Positions 19,550 to 29,432 of a DNA stretch of 64,000 bases are shown here, one piece after another (positions within the stretch are counted from its first letter, which is position 1; each line of letters begins with the position of its first letter). Made by a program: the position numbers and the translations under genes. The stretch covers positions 1 to 64,000 of the forward strand of contig CACJOU010000005.1 of NCBI GenBank assembly GCA_902595145.1. Reading direction: 5' to 3'. Origin of the DNA: an uncultured SAR116 cluster alpha proteobacterium. Lineage in GTDB: Bacteria; Pseudomonadota; Alphaproteobacteria; Puniceispirillales; Marisalimonadaceae. A model generated the notes under the pieces. It searched no databases and was not told the origin of the DNA. It worked only from the letters and a program-made list of their open reading frames with translations.

Positions 19550-20890
19550 TTGGCAATACCAAATATATGCGCGACTTTTTTGTCTGCAAGTACTGTGATA
19601 TTTGATCTTTGGTATATAGGAAAAATAGGCATTTCTGAATTGGCTGGTGTGGCCTATATTTTTCCAATTTTCATGTTAACAAGCATGTTATCTAATGGAG
19701 CTTTTGGTGGGGCAATAAGCGGTGCTACTGCGAGAGCTTTTGGAAGTAAAAACTTACACCTAGCGGAATGTATCTTTAGATCAGCAATATTAATTTCGTT
19801 GTTGGGATCATTACTTATAATGTCACTTTATTTTTCTCTTTCAGAGAGATTTTTCAATTTTATGAAAATAGACCAACAGGTAAGTAGCGCAGCTTTAAGT
19901 TATGGTAACATTTTACTGGGTGGAATTTTTTTAATTTGGTTGTTCAATATTATTATTGCTGTAACAAGAGGCTCAGGCAATACAATTTTGCCAGCTTTTA
20001 GTTGGCTGATTGTTTTGTTCTTTCACGTTTTACTAGCAAGTTTTAATTTTGATTATCTTGATGGAAGTTTTATTTTAAAAGATAATGTAATTTTTTTAAA
20101 AGAGAATTATTTATTTAATTCTTTAGAATGGTCTGCCATTTCATTATTGTCTGGATATTTTTTTGGAATAGTATTTATAGTAAGTTTTTATTTCTTTGGA
20201 AGTCATTCTTATACATTTACATTTTCAAAAATCTTACAATTAGATGGATTTTTTAGGTTAGTTAAATCAGGTTCATTAGCAAGTTGTCAGTCTTTAATGA
20301 CAATTTCGCTAGCATTATTCTGTACAGCAGTGATTGGAATCTTTGGCTCACACTGGACGGCTGGATTTGGCATTGCAATTAGGTTGGAATTACTTTTGAT
20401 ACCTATAATTTTTGGTGTTGGAGGTGCTCTAATTGCTATCGTAGGTGCAAATGTTGGTGCAAATAAATTAAAAAGAGCTGTACAAATGACTTGGAAGGGC
20501 ACAGCCTTTTCTGTTTTAATTGTTGGTATTACAGGATTGATTTTTTCACTTTATCCTAAACTCTGGTCTAATTTTTTTACACATAATCCTCAAGCTATAG
20601 ATGCAGCTGAAGTTTATTTGACGGTAGTTGCTCCTTTTTATGCCTTTTTTGCTCTTGGTCTTGGTCTTTATTTTGTTTGTCAGGCATTTAATACTTTATT
20701 TTGGCCAGTTATAGGAACTTTTTTGAGATTATTTTTTGTCGTAATTTTAACTTCAATTTTTTTATATAATAATTTAGCTAGTCCGCATTTATTATTTATA
20801 ACAATGTCGTCTGGTCTGATAATTTATGGCTTATTTATTAGTCTAAGTTTACACTATGGACCTTGGAAATTATATTATAAAGAAAATTAA
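19550..20890 (+). CDS. MATE family efflux transporter (N-terminus uncertain, see findings)
   Basis: ORF 446 aa with MATE repeats (SNGAFGGAISGATARAFGSKN, VGGALIAIVGANVGANKLKRA); homologous-looking N-terminus ELVELPFNKIFFKLAIPN lies upstream in the same frame without a start codon. Confidence 0.85.
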   Translation: MAIPNICATFLSASTVIFDLWYIGKIGISELAGVAYIFPIFMLTSMLSNGAFGGAISGATARAFGSKNLHLAECIFRSAILISLLGSLLIMSLYFSLSERFFNFMKIDQQVSSAALSYGNILLGGIFLIWLFNIIIAVTRGSGNTILPAFSWLIVLFFHVLLASFNFDYLDGSFILKDNVIFLKENYLFNSLEWSAISLLSGYFFGIVFIVSFYFFGSHSYTFTFSKILQLDGFFRLVKSGSLASCQSLMTISLALFCTAVIGIFGSHWTAGFGIAIRLELLLIPIIFGVGGALIAIVGANVGANKLKRAVQMTWKGTAFSVLIVGITGLIFSLYPKLWSNFFTHNPQAIDAAEVYLTVVAPFYAFFALGLGLYFVCQAFNTLFWPVIGTFLRLFFVVILTSIFLYNNLASPHLLFITMSSGLIIYGLFISLSLHYGPWKLYYKEN

Positions 20891-20900
20891 GCTGAAGGAT

Positions 20901-21950
20901 TTAAGGTATGATAACACCTTTGCCATCTGATTGTTTGTCAAATAATTTGTAGGCTTCTTCAGCTTGATCTAGAGACCATCTGTGAGTAAATAATTTGTCT
21001 ACGTTTAGTTTTTTATCTGCGACAAAGTCTGCACATTCAGCTTGTCCATGTTTTGAAAATGTCCAACTCCCAATTACTGTAACTTGTCTTCTTAAAAGAT
21101 CATTACTTACATCTATAGTGACATCTCCACCTTCTCCAACAAAGCATGCTTTACCCCACGTCTTTACACATTTTATTGCTATTGATCGTGCTACCGGTGA
21201 AGATGATGCATCTAGTGAGGCATCTACTCCAAGACCTTTTGTTAGATCCTTTATATCAATTAATAAGTTTTTACTTTCTTCTGGATTTAAAATGATATCA
21301 GCTCCAAATTCAATAGATCTCTCTAATCTTTTTTTATTTATATCTATTGCGATAACTTTAGATCCCATTTTATTAGCTAACATTGCAGCTGATAATCCAA
21401 CAGGTCCCATTCCAAAAATTGCGATGGTTTGACTTGCTTTTAAATTTAACCTTTCTAAAGCTCCCCATGCTGTTCCAGTTCCACATGATATTGCAGCACC
21501 AGAAACAAATGATATATCATCCCTTAAAGGAACTAATGTACTAGAAGGGCATTTCATATATTTAGCATGAGCTCCGTGACCAGTTACTCCAAATACGGCT
21601 TTTACTCCTTCAACACAAAGTTGTTGCCATCCTGTGGAACAGTGTGAGCAAGTGCCACAGCCCTCATAATGATGTTGCATTACACGTGTACCTATTTGAA
21701 AATTACTTTTTGACACGTTGGTGCCTATTTCAACGATTGTTCCACATGGTTCGTGTCCAGCAATAACTGGTTTGTCGTCTCCACCTAGTCCTAGAGATGA
21801 TGGACCACTATTTGCTCTGTAGAATTTGAGATCACTTCCACACATTCCTGAAGCTTTGATCTCAATAATTACATCATTTGGTCCTGGTGAAGGGTCTTCA
21901 AAATTCTGAATTTCTAGTTTTTTATCTCCTAGAAATACAATTCCTTTCAT
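20901..21950 (-). CDS. Zinc-dependent alcohol dehydrogenase (MDR family)
   Basis: ORF 349 aa; GMCGSDLKFYR, GHEPCGTIVEIG, CGTCSHCSTGWQQLC zinc ligands, IFGMGPVGLSAAMLA. Confidence 0.9.
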   Translation of the reverse strand: MKGIVFLGDKKLEIQNFEDPSPGPNDVIIEIKASGMCGSDLKFYRANSGPSSLGLGGDDKPVIAGHEPCGTIVEIGTNVSKSNFQIGTRVMQHHYEGCGTCSHCSTGWQQLCVEGVKAVFGVTGHGAHAKYMKCPSSTLVPLRDDISFVSGAAISCGTGTAWGALERLNLKASQTIAIFGMGPVGLSAAMLANKMGSKVIAIDINKKRLERSIEFGADIILNPEESKNLLIDIKDLTKGLGVDASLDASSSPVARSIAIKCVKTWGKACFVGEGGDVTIDVSNDLLRRQVTVIGSWTFSKHGQAECADFVADKKLNVDKLFTHRWSLDQAEEAYKLFDKQSDGKGVIIP

Positions 21951-21973
21951 AATGCTATACCTTTTAATATAAT

Positions 21974-22423
21974 TTAATTTCTAAATTTTTGGTGACATCC
22001 TTTACATGTTCCAGCAAGGCTTCGGAAAGAATCTACTGTCTTATCAAAATCTTTTTCTTTAGAGTTATTTATTAATTTTAAAGAGGCTAACTCAAAATTA
22101 TTAACAGCTTTTTTAAAATCATCTGGATACAACCAAATATCTGCAGAGGCTTCTGAAGGGGCTCCGTCACTTCCTTCTGGGAAATATTTTATCATTTCTT
22201 TACTCCAATTATAGAGAGTAGTTGCGGATTTTTCTATTGTTCCAAAGTCTTCATTTTGAATAGATTTATGAATAGTTTGCATCATTTTTTTGCTCATCTT
22301 AAATTTATCCATTCTTTCTTTAACTACTCCTTTTATATCTTCATTAGCAAGTAAAGGCGTTATAGAAACAATGTTGGAGATTAATAAAAAACTTATATAA
22401 ACTATCATATTCTTAATTTTCAT
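21974..22423 (-). CDS. Cytochrome c' / class II c-type cytochrome
   Basis: ORF 149 aa; N-terminal signal peptide, C-terminal CKGCH heme motif. Confidence 0.82.
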   Translation of the reverse strand: MKIKNMIVYISFLLISNIVSITPLLANEDIKGVVKERMDKFKMSKKMMQTIHKSIQNEDFGTIEKSATTLYNWSKEMIKYFPEGSDGAPSEASADIWLYPDDFKKAVNNFELASLKLINNSKEKDFDKTVDSFRSLAGTCKGCHQKFRN

Positions 22424-22498
22424 TTTTTTAACCTCTTTTAAGCTTAGTCATTAAATAGTATACAATTATAGGATAAAATAAATTTAGATATCTTAGTA

Positions 22499-23701
22499 GT
22501 GAAAAAAAATAATAAAATACAAATTAAAAATTTAGATATTTTCCTCTCATTTCTATTATTAGGCTTAACCTCTTTTGGAGGCCCAATTGCCCATATTGGT
22601 TATTTTAGAGACTTCTTTGTAAAACAAAAAAAATGGTTAGACGAAAAACTTTATGCTGATTTTGTTTCTATTTGCAACTTTTTGCCAGGTCCCTCTTCTA
22701 GTCAGGTTGGTATATCTATTGGATATTACTTTAAAGGAATAAAAGGAGCTATTTTAGCGTGGGTAGGTTTTACGATGCCTTCAGTAATAATTCTAATGTT
22801 ATTTGGTTACGCAATTTTAAATTATGATAGCTCAATTCCTCAAGGTGTTCTAAAAGGCTTGAAAGCTATTGTTGTCATAATTGTATTTCAGGCAATATTA
22901 GGGATGAGCAAAAATCTATTAAAAGATAACATTGGATATATAATTACATTTTTTACAGCGTTGTTTTTAGTAATTTTCCCATCATCATTTAATCAATTAA
23001 TGTGTTTGATTATAAGTGGTATAATTGGAGTATTTGTTTACAGAGAACAAAAAAAAAGAGCAAAAAATAAAAAGTTTTTTATTGAAATAAATTTTTGGAA
23101 ACTTTTACCATTAATTTTATTTTTTCTTTTTTTAATAATGTTACCAATTATTAATGAGATTTATAATTCTAATCTAGTAAATTTAGCTAATAGTTTTTTT
23201 AAAGTTGGTTCCATGGTTTTTGGAGGCGGACACGTTGTATTACCGTTATTAAAAGAAGAATTTGTAGCTAGTGGAATGATAGAAAATGATCTATTCTTAG
23301 CAGGTTATGGGGCTTCGCAGGCAATACCTGGTCCTTTATTTACATTTTCATCCTATCTAGGAATTTTCTTAAAAAGTGAAATCAACACATTGTTTACAAG
23401 TGTATTTTGTTTGTTTTTTATTTTCCTACCATCATTTTTCTTAATTATCGGTACTTTATCTATATGGAATGAATTAAGAAAATTTGATTTAATAATTAGT
23501 GCTTTTAACGGTGTTAATGCCAGTGTGATAGGACTATTGATTGCAGCCTTATATGATCCTATCATCATTTCAAGTCTAAAAAGTTATTACGATTTTATTC
23601 TTATTTTAATTTCTTTTGTAATTTTATTTTTTACTAAGATACCACAATGGGCAGCTGTGTTTTTTATATCGCTTTGTGGTTGGATGCTTGCATATATTTA
23701 A
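22499..23701 (+). CDS. chrA: Chromate efflux transporter (two-domain ChrA)
   Basis: ORF 400 aa, GTG start; duplicated CHR domain signatures (SFGGPIAHIGYFRDFFV, LPGPSSSQVGISIGY; VFGGGHVVLPLL, AIPGPLFTFSSYLG). Confidence 0.9.
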   Translation: MKKNNKIQIKNLDIFLSFLLLGLTSFGGPIAHIGYFRDFFVKQKKWLDEKLYADFVSICNFLPGPSSSQVGISIGYYFKGIKGAILAWVGFTMPSVIILMLFGYAILNYDSSIPQGVLKGLKAIVVIIVFQAILGMSKNLLKDNIGYIITFFTALFLVIFPSSFNQLMCLIISGIIGVFVYREQKKRAKNKKFFIEINFWKLLPLILFFLFLIMLPIINEIYNSNLVNLANSFFKVGSMVFGGGHVVLPLLKEEFVASGMIENDLFLAGYGASQAIPGPLFTFSSYLGIFLKSEINTLFTSVFCLFFIFLPSFFLIIGTLSIWNELRKFDLIISAFNGVNASVIGLLIAALYDPIIISSLKSYYDFILILISFVILFFTKIPQWAAVFFISLCGWMLAYI

Positions 23702-23706
23702 TTTAG

Positions 23707-24198
23707 TTAGTCTTCTATTTGAATTATATTGTCACCTTTTTTAATTATACCACCTTTAATTATAGAGCAATTGAGACCTGATCTATTATATAATGGCAGA
23801 ACAAGTGGTTTTTTAAGAAGATCAGAAAGATATTTACAAGGAAAGTTAAGTCTTCCGCCAAATAAAATTGCATCACCAACTTTGAACTTTTTCCCAACTA
23901 GATAATTAAGAGGAACACCAGAAGTAGTTAAATTTCTTCTATGTTCTATTGGTTTCAAAATAATAGGTTTTTCTTGAAGCGGCGGTTGATTAGCTGCTAA
24001 TGCTTCTAGAACCTCATTTTCTATTAAAGTGATATCCCTTATGTCTGGTTTTGGTGAATATGTACCTGTTTGGCTATAGTATCGATCATTGACAATGCCT
24101 TTGCCTTCAATTAATTCAGCTTCTTCCAATTCGATCATATCAGCAGAAGCTTTAGGAGCGATATGTATATGCAGTAAACTTCCACTTTCCCATTTCAT
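23707..24198 (-). CDS. MOSC domain-containing protein
   Basis: ORF 163 aa; HIHIAPKASADMIEL, GIVNDRY, RRNLTTSGVPLNYLVGKKFKVG. Confidence 0.85.
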   Translation of the reverse strand: MKWESGSLLHIHIAPKASADMIELEEAELIEGKGIVNDRYYSQTGTYSPKPDIRDITLIENEVLEALAANQPPLQEKPIILKPIEHRRNLTTSGVPLNYLVGKKFKVGDAILFGGRLNFPCKYLSDLLKKPLVLPLYNRSGLNCSIIKGGIIKKGDNIIQIED

Positions 24199-24324
24199 AA
24201 AACTTTTCCTCTGATTTATTTAAATTAAATATCTTATGTTAATTCAAAAATTTTTGAACTAAATTTTGACAATTTTTTAAAATAATTTACAAGATATTTT
24301 ACATTATTATTTAAGGCGATTGCT

Positions 24325-24738
24325 ATGGAAGATAAAAATATTACTGTGATTTCTGATCAAGCTAATGAGGATAAAACTCCTCTTACAGGAAGCTCAATGA
24401 CAAAAGCTGGAAGGCTGGCAATGGAATTGTCTCATGAGAAGAAGAGACTTAAGCAAGAACTAGAAGAGCTTCAGACAGAGTATGATGAAATTAAACCCAC
24501 AACTCCAACGGGTACGCGTGATTGGTATGTCAAATGGATTGCCATGCTTTTAGCAGTAGCAGGTATATTCCTAATAAGTGCCTCATATACTTTTTACGGG
24601 CAAATTGCCTATGTGGTTAGTTGTATTGGTTGGATTTACGTTGGAATGCAGTGGGGTGATAGAGCTATTATGATCGGCTCATCTGTAAGTTGTACTGCAA
24701 TAGCTATGAATTTAGTTAATACATTAACTTTAACTTAA
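24325..24738 (+). CDS. Hypothetical membrane protein with N-terminal coiled coil
   Basis: ORF 137 aa; charged helical region then two or three TM segments. Confidence 0.7.
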   Translation: MEDKNITVISDQANEDKTPLTGSSMTKAGRLAMELSHEKKRLKQELEELQTEYDEIKPTTPTGTRDWYVKWIAMLLAVAGIFLISASYTFYGQIAYVVSCIGWIYVGMQWGDRAIMIGSSVSCTAIAMNLVNTLTLT

Positions 24739-24938
24739 TTTTTTTTCTTTGTTTTAAATAAAAAACTTTTTAAAGAAAATTGAGCATATTTATTATTTTT
24801 ATTAAGATAACTAACAACTAAAATTGTGAATAAAATTATAATTATGAAAGTTATAAAAATGCTAATTTGAGTTACTTTTATCAAATACGCTAAAGCAAAT
24901 GGCAGTAAGAAACATAATATCAAAATGAAAAATTTCAT
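24735..24938 (-). CDS. Small hypothetical membrane protein
   Basis: ORF 67 aa with two predicted TM helices and a basic C-terminus. Confidence 0.5.
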   Translation of the reverse strand: MKFFILILCFLLPFALAYLIKVTQISIFITFIIIILFTILVVSYLNKNNKYAQFSLKSFLFKTKKKN

Positions 24939-24981
24939 TTTGTTATAATAGTATTTTTTTAAAAAGAAAAAAACTTTTTGA

Positions 24982-25488
24982 TTACGTATCTGATTTACAT
25001 CTGAAAATATCAGCAGTTACACTTGATAGAAGATTAGTCTGTTTCATGAATGCGTAACGTACTTTTAAACTATTTTTCACATCAATTTCTTTATTAGCGT
25101 AAATAACTTCTCTATTTTCGTCTAAATCATAAATTCCAATAGCATTTCCACCCATAGTAACGGCTCTTTTTCTAAGTTCATACATTAATTCATCATAGCC
25201 TAAACTACCAAGCACTCTAACTCTCATAATATTAATACAGTCAGGATCACCTTTTAGAAATTTACTAGAAGAGAAATCCATATTTTTAACTTTATTAGTA
25301 TAGTTTATGTCTTTATTTGATTTGGAAACATTAGACATGTTGACATTTTTACCAGTATTAAGGTCATCAATTGCTTCTGTTTGGTTAGGCATTTTCACAA
25401 TACTTTGACCATAATTACTAATAAGTGAAGTTTCATGAAAACAACCAGATAAAAAAATGAACAATAATATATAAAAATATAATTTCAT
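24982..25488 (-). CDS. Lipoprotein, RcsF/heavy-metal-binding-like fold
   Basis: Signal peptide with lipobox (FIFLSGC); VRVLGSLGYDELMYELRKRAVTMGGNAIGI resembles RcsF/YbjQ-like sequences. Confidence 0.65.
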   Translation of the reverse strand: MKLYFYILLFIFLSGCFHETSLISNYGQSIVKMPNQTEAIDDLNTGKNVNMSNVSKSNKDINYTNKVKNMDFSSSKFLKGDPDCINIMRVRVLGSLGYDELMYELRKRAVTMGGNAIGIYDLDENREVIYANKEIDVKNSLKVRYAFMKQTNLLSSVTADIFRCKSDT

Positions 25489-25607
25489 TATTAACAATTC
25501 CAAAAATGATTATAATTTATTACGTCTTATAAATGAGAATATTTAATATTTTTAAAAAATATTTAAATCATATTATTAAAGTCCACAAATTTGTTTTTAT
25601 TAAAAAG

Positions 25608-26192
25608 CTAATTAGTTATAAATACGTCATAGCGTATAGTTTTTCCTAAAATTTGATGAGAGCATTTTGTAATCTCTTTAATTGGTTCGGCATATCTAGG
25701 TTGTTTGAGAACCACTCTATTTTTTGCACAATTTAAAGCAACTTTTAAAAGTTCAATATAATCAGAATCAGGTCCTACTATCTCTCTAACTAACCTCATA
25801 TTATTTTTAACAAGAGCTGTTTTCTTTCTGTCTTTATACATTGTATCGATCATAATAACTTCAGGTGTAAGTTTTGGTAAAATATCTTTAGAATCCCCAA
25901 ATAATAATTCCATTCTATTTACAATTTTCTCAATTTCTCCACCAAACGATATTCCTTCATCAATACCATTTTGAAGTAGTGTATGCATTTTCTGTGATCG
26001 TTCAATTAATGTTACTTTGGCTCCAAGAGAAGCAAGAATAAAAGAATCGTATCCTAGTCCAGCTGTTGCATCTATTATATTCCTATTTTTATTAAATTTC
26101 ATACCAACAGCTTTAGCAAGGTTTTGGCCTCTACCTTTGCCGTATTTTAATCTATGTAATATTGGACCTTCAATAAAAGAACATTTTAACAT
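25608..26192 (-). CDS. rsmJ: Class I SAM methyltransferase, RsmJ-like (16S rRNA m2G1516)
   Basis: ORF 194 aa; GRGQNLAKAVGM, IIDATAGLGYDSFILASLGAKVTLIERS, VIMIDTMY. Confidence 0.8.
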   Translation of the reverse strand: MLKCSFIEGPILHRLKYGKGRGQNLAKAVGMKFNKNRNIIDATAGLGYDSFILASLGAKVTLIERSQKMHTLLQNGIDEGISFGGEIEKIVNRMELLFGDSKDILPKLTPEVIMIDTMYKDRKKTALVKNNMRLVREIVGPDSDYIELLKVALNCAKNRVVLKQPRYAEPIKEITKCSHQILGKTIRYDVFITN

Positions 26193-26248
26193 AAGTTTTA
26201 TTCGTAACTAAATTTCAAAATCTTTTTTAAGGAATAAGAGTTTAAAAA

Positions 26249-27136
26249 TTAATTATTCTCCATTGGTAAGGTCTGATCAATAGCTGCCCATTCATGAAGT
26301 GAATTATCATAAATTGTTATATTTTCAAAACCTAATTGATATAGAACAAATGCCTCTAGAGATGCGGCAATACCACCACCGCAGTAATTTAAAATACAGC
26401 TATCTTTGGTTATGCCATTTAGTTGGAAAATTTTTGTCAGTTCGTCAAGCTTTTTAAATTTCCCTGTTTCACTATTAAGTAATTCATGAAATGGCACATT
26501 GATACTTGATGGTATTCTTCCGGGTCTTCCATACCTTGGATTTTCACCACTATGTATATCGGCGGTTAATGAGTTTAAAATTTTATAATTTGGATTATTT
26601 ATTGCTTCTAGAACTACTTCCTTATTTACAAAAATATTTTTTCTTGGTGAAAAAATAAAATCTGATTGTGAAAAAGTTAAATTACCTTCTGATGTAGGTA
26701 AGTTCTTTTTTTGCCATTGATTAAAACCACCATCTAATATGCTTGCTCTATCAAATCCAACGGCTCTTAACATCCACCAGATTCGTGCCGACCATTGTGT
26801 CCCATTTCTTGAATAGAGAATAACGTGATAATCGCTTCCTATCCCCTTTTGTTTAAAAATATCTGCAAGTATTTCAAGTTTAGGTAATGTAAACCTAAAC
26901 GGACTATTTTGATCTGAAAGATCATAATGAAGATCTAAGAAACTAGAATTTTGAATGTTACAAAGTTCATAATTTTCTCTTCCACTTTCTACAATATAGG
27001 GTAAAGTAGGATCATTATCTCTGTAATGCAGATAAGTTGTACAGTCATATATCCTTATATTATTGTTGTTAAGATTTTGACTTAACCATTCACAGCTAAC
27101 AATTGCTTCAGGATTTTTCCAAGTATATAATTTCAT
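26249..27136 (-). CDS. Sulfurtransferase (tandem rhodanese)
   Basis: ORF 295 aa; VILYSRNGTQWSARIWWMLRAVGFDRASILDGGFNQW; C-terminal domain Cys in LNYCGGGIAAS. Confidence 0.9.
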   Translation of the reverse strand: MKLYTWKNPEAIVSCEWLSQNLNNNNIRIYDCTTYLHYRDNDPTLPYIVESGRENYELCNIQNSSFLDLHYDLSDQNSPFRFTLPKLEILADIFKQKGIGSDYHVILYSRNGTQWSARIWWMLRAVGFDRASILDGGFNQWQKKNLPTSEGNLTFSQSDFIFSPRKNIFVNKEVVLEAINNPNYKILNSLTADIHSGENPRYGRPGRIPSSINVPFHELLNSETGKFKKLDELTKIFQLNGITKDSCILNYCGGGIAASLEAFVLYQLGFENITIYDNSLHEWAAIDQTLPMENN

Positions 27137-27169
27137 AATTTTTAATTTTCTATATTTACAAAGACTTCA

Positions 27170-28144
27170 TTAAGGCTCCAAATACACACTTCCACCACCT
27201 CTTCTGGATTCTAACATATTATGAGCTAAGTTAGCATCTTTAAGTTTGAAAGGCTGAAATTCTGGTAATGTTATTTTATTATTTTTGAATGCTTGGAAAA
27301 CTGAATCAGCCATTTTTTGGTATAAGGCTAAATCAGAAATATAATCAAACAAAATTGGTCTTGAAATTGTAAGTGATTTCCCAGCTAAAATAGACATTGA
27401 AATTGGGTCAACGGGTCCTGATGATTGTCCAAAATTTATTAAATGTCCACAGACTTTAATACTCTTTAAAGAAACATTAAATGTATCTTTGCCAACTGAA
27501 TCAAAAATTTTATCTACACCTTTACCATTTGTTAGTTCCATTATTGTTTCTGCAAAATCTTCTTGATGATAAGTAAGTGTATGATCACATCCATAAGATT
27601 TTGCTGTAATAGTTTTCTCTTTACTTCCAACAGTGCCAATAACAACAGCTCCTTTTGATTTAGCCCATTGAGAAAAAATTCTTCCAACACCGCCTGTGGC
27701 TGCTGTAATTAAAATTGTATCAGAAGCATTTAATTTGGTAACCTCTTCAATTAACATTTGTACTGTAATTGCTCTTGAGAAATTTGTTGCAATCATTTCA
27801 TCTGAAATAAAATTAGGAATTTTAACAGCTAGATTTTTATCTAAAATTCTGTGGCTTGAATACGCTCCATAATTTTTTGTAATGTATGCTATTTTATCTC
27901 CTTTTTTAAAGTCTTCTATAGCTGCTCCTGTTTCTTCTATCATACCAACCGCTTCAAGGCCTGGTATTCCAGGCAACTCTAGTGTTTTGTAAAGCCCTGA
28001 TCTAACATAAATATCATGATAATGAACGCCTATCGCTGTTTGTCTTATAAGGAGTTCATTTTCTTTTGGTTTTTTGATTTCAATGTCTTCTAATTTTAAA
28101 ACATTAGAATTACCGTGTTCTCTTAAGACTATTGCTTTGGCCAT
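27170..28144 (-). CDS. Quinone oxidoreductase (MDR family)
   Basis: ORF 324 aa; GLEAVGMIEETG, ITAATGGVGRIFSQWAKSKGAVVIGTVGS. Confidence 0.9.
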   Translation of the reverse strand: MAKAIVLREHGNSNVLKLEDIEIKKPKENELLIRQTAIGVHYHDIYVRSGLYKTLELPGIPGLEAVGMIEETGAAIEDFKKGDKIAYITKNYGAYSSHRILDKNLAVKIPNFISDEMIATNFSRAITVQMLIEEVTKLNASDTILITAATGGVGRIFSQWAKSKGAVVIGTVGSKEKTITAKSYGCDHTLTYHQEDFAETIMELTNGKGVDKIFDSVGKDTFNVSLKSIKVCGHLINFGQSSGPVDPISMSILAGKSLTISRPILFDYISDLALYQKMADSVFQAFKNNKITLPEFQPFKLKDANLAHNMLESRRGGGSVYLEP

Positions 28145-28242
28145 TTATACCTCAATACTTTAATTAAATTAAAAAAATTCAAACTTAAGTAGTATCATAT
28201 AAAATATTTGAATTTCTTGTAATCAGTTTATAGAATATTTTT

Positions 28243-28539
28243 ATGTCTATAATGAGAATAACAGTTAGAACATTCCAAAACGAACAACATGCAGAAATGT
28301 TTATTGCTATTTCTCAAAAGATTTATGAAGACGCGCTTAAAGATAAACTTAAAGTAAATTTTACAATGATACAAAATACCTCACTTAAAAACCAAGTGAC
28401 AAGTATCTGGAAATATGACGATGAAAAACATTTGAAGGAAATTAGGTCTTATTTATCAAAACATAATTCCATACCAAATTCTTTATCCCCCAAAGAAGTT
28501 GTTTATAGCGGTGAGGTTATAGTTGATTCAAATTCTTAA
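28243..28539 (+). CDS. Small hypothetical protein, possibly ABM-like (ferredoxin-like fold)
   Basis: ORF 98 aa; VRTFQNEQHAEMFIA..., no firm family. Confidence 0.55.
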   Translation: MSIMRITVRTFQNEQHAEMFIAISQKIYEDALKDKLKVNFTMIQNTSLKNQVTSIWKYDDEKHLKEIRSYLSKHNSIPNSLSPKEVVYSGEVIVDSNS

Positions 28540-28543
28540 ACTC

Positions 28544-28924
28544 TTATAAAAAGTTAATACTCATTAATATTAAACATATAAGAGCAATTGCCCAAATGCC
28601 GGTCCTTACATAATTTATTCCAACAATATATACTGGAACATAAATTATTCTTGCTAATAACCACATCATAGCTAGTAAAGAGTTATCTAAATCATTAATA
28701 ATTGATAAGAGAATTAATCCAATAAATATTGGTAGTGTTTCAAATAAATTTTTTAATGCCCTATTAGCTCTATCTATATATTTTGAAGTATTTACTGCAT
28801 CATCTCTGGAAGAGAATAAATAAGATATTTTTACATTATTTGTTAACAAGCTTATTAGTACAGGAATGGTAATTTGGATTAGGACTAATAAAAAAGATAA
28901 TATTAGAATACTCGTTAGCGTCAT
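28544..28924 (-). CDS. MAPEG family protein
   Basis: ORF 126 aa; RADRAxxNLFETLP-like DRANRALKNLFETLPIFI, LARIIYVPVYIVG. Confidence 0.85.
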   Translation of the reverse strand: MTLTSILILSFLLVLIQITIPVLISLLTNNVKISYLFSSRDDAVNTSKYIDRANRALKNLFETLPIFIGLILLSIINDLDNSLLAMMWLLARIIYVPVYIVGINYVRTGIWAIALICLILMSINFL

Positions 28925-28937
28925 TTTTGTCTCCAGT

Positions 28938-29105
28938 TTACTGTTTTGATTGATATAACTTTAATTTGTTAATAAGGACATTTATATATTCCTTAGATTC
29001 AGCTAATTCACTTTTTAGTCTCCTGTTTTGTTCTTCAAGAAAATAATTTTGTTTTTTTAGCCACTCATCTTGGCTGATTTCTTTTGGATAATCTCTTTTG
29101 GTCAT
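28938..29105 (-). CDS. Small coiled-coil protein (55 aa)
   Basis: Translated by hand: MTKRDYPKEISQDEWLKKQNYFLEEQNRRLKSELAESKEYINVLINKLKLYQSKQ*; not in supplied ORF track. Confidence 0.5.
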   Translation of the reverse strand: MTKRDYPKEISQDEWLKKQNYFLEEQNRRLKSELAESKEYINVLINKLKLYQSKQ

Positions 29106-29142
29106 TTCGGTCTCGAATTTAAAATTTCTTAAAATTTAAATG

Positions 29143-29328
29143 CTAATTATTAGATTTGAATTCATTATCTTCTTCATTTGGATCTTTAGTAAGGTAAACT
29201 CCGAAGCAGAAGCCACCAATGGCAAAAAAATTTATTACAAAATTGGGTTCAACTAAATCTATCCATCTTAATATGCCCCATATCAATGCAGATGCAACAA
29301 TAATCCAGCCAATAATTTGTTTTTTCAT
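29143..29328 (-). CDS. Small hypothetical membrane protein
   Basis: ORF 61 aa, two TM helices. Confidence 0.5.
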   Translation of the reverse strand: MKKQIIGWIIVASALIWGILRWIDLVEPNFVINFFAIGGFCFGVYLTKDPNEEDNEFKSNN

Positions 29329-29432
29329 TTTTTTCCAATAATTAAGTTTTATTAAATCAAAAAATTGATAAAATTTTATTACAAATAAAATTAAGCCACT
29401 TATAATTATAAAACGTAATTTTATTATTTAGT

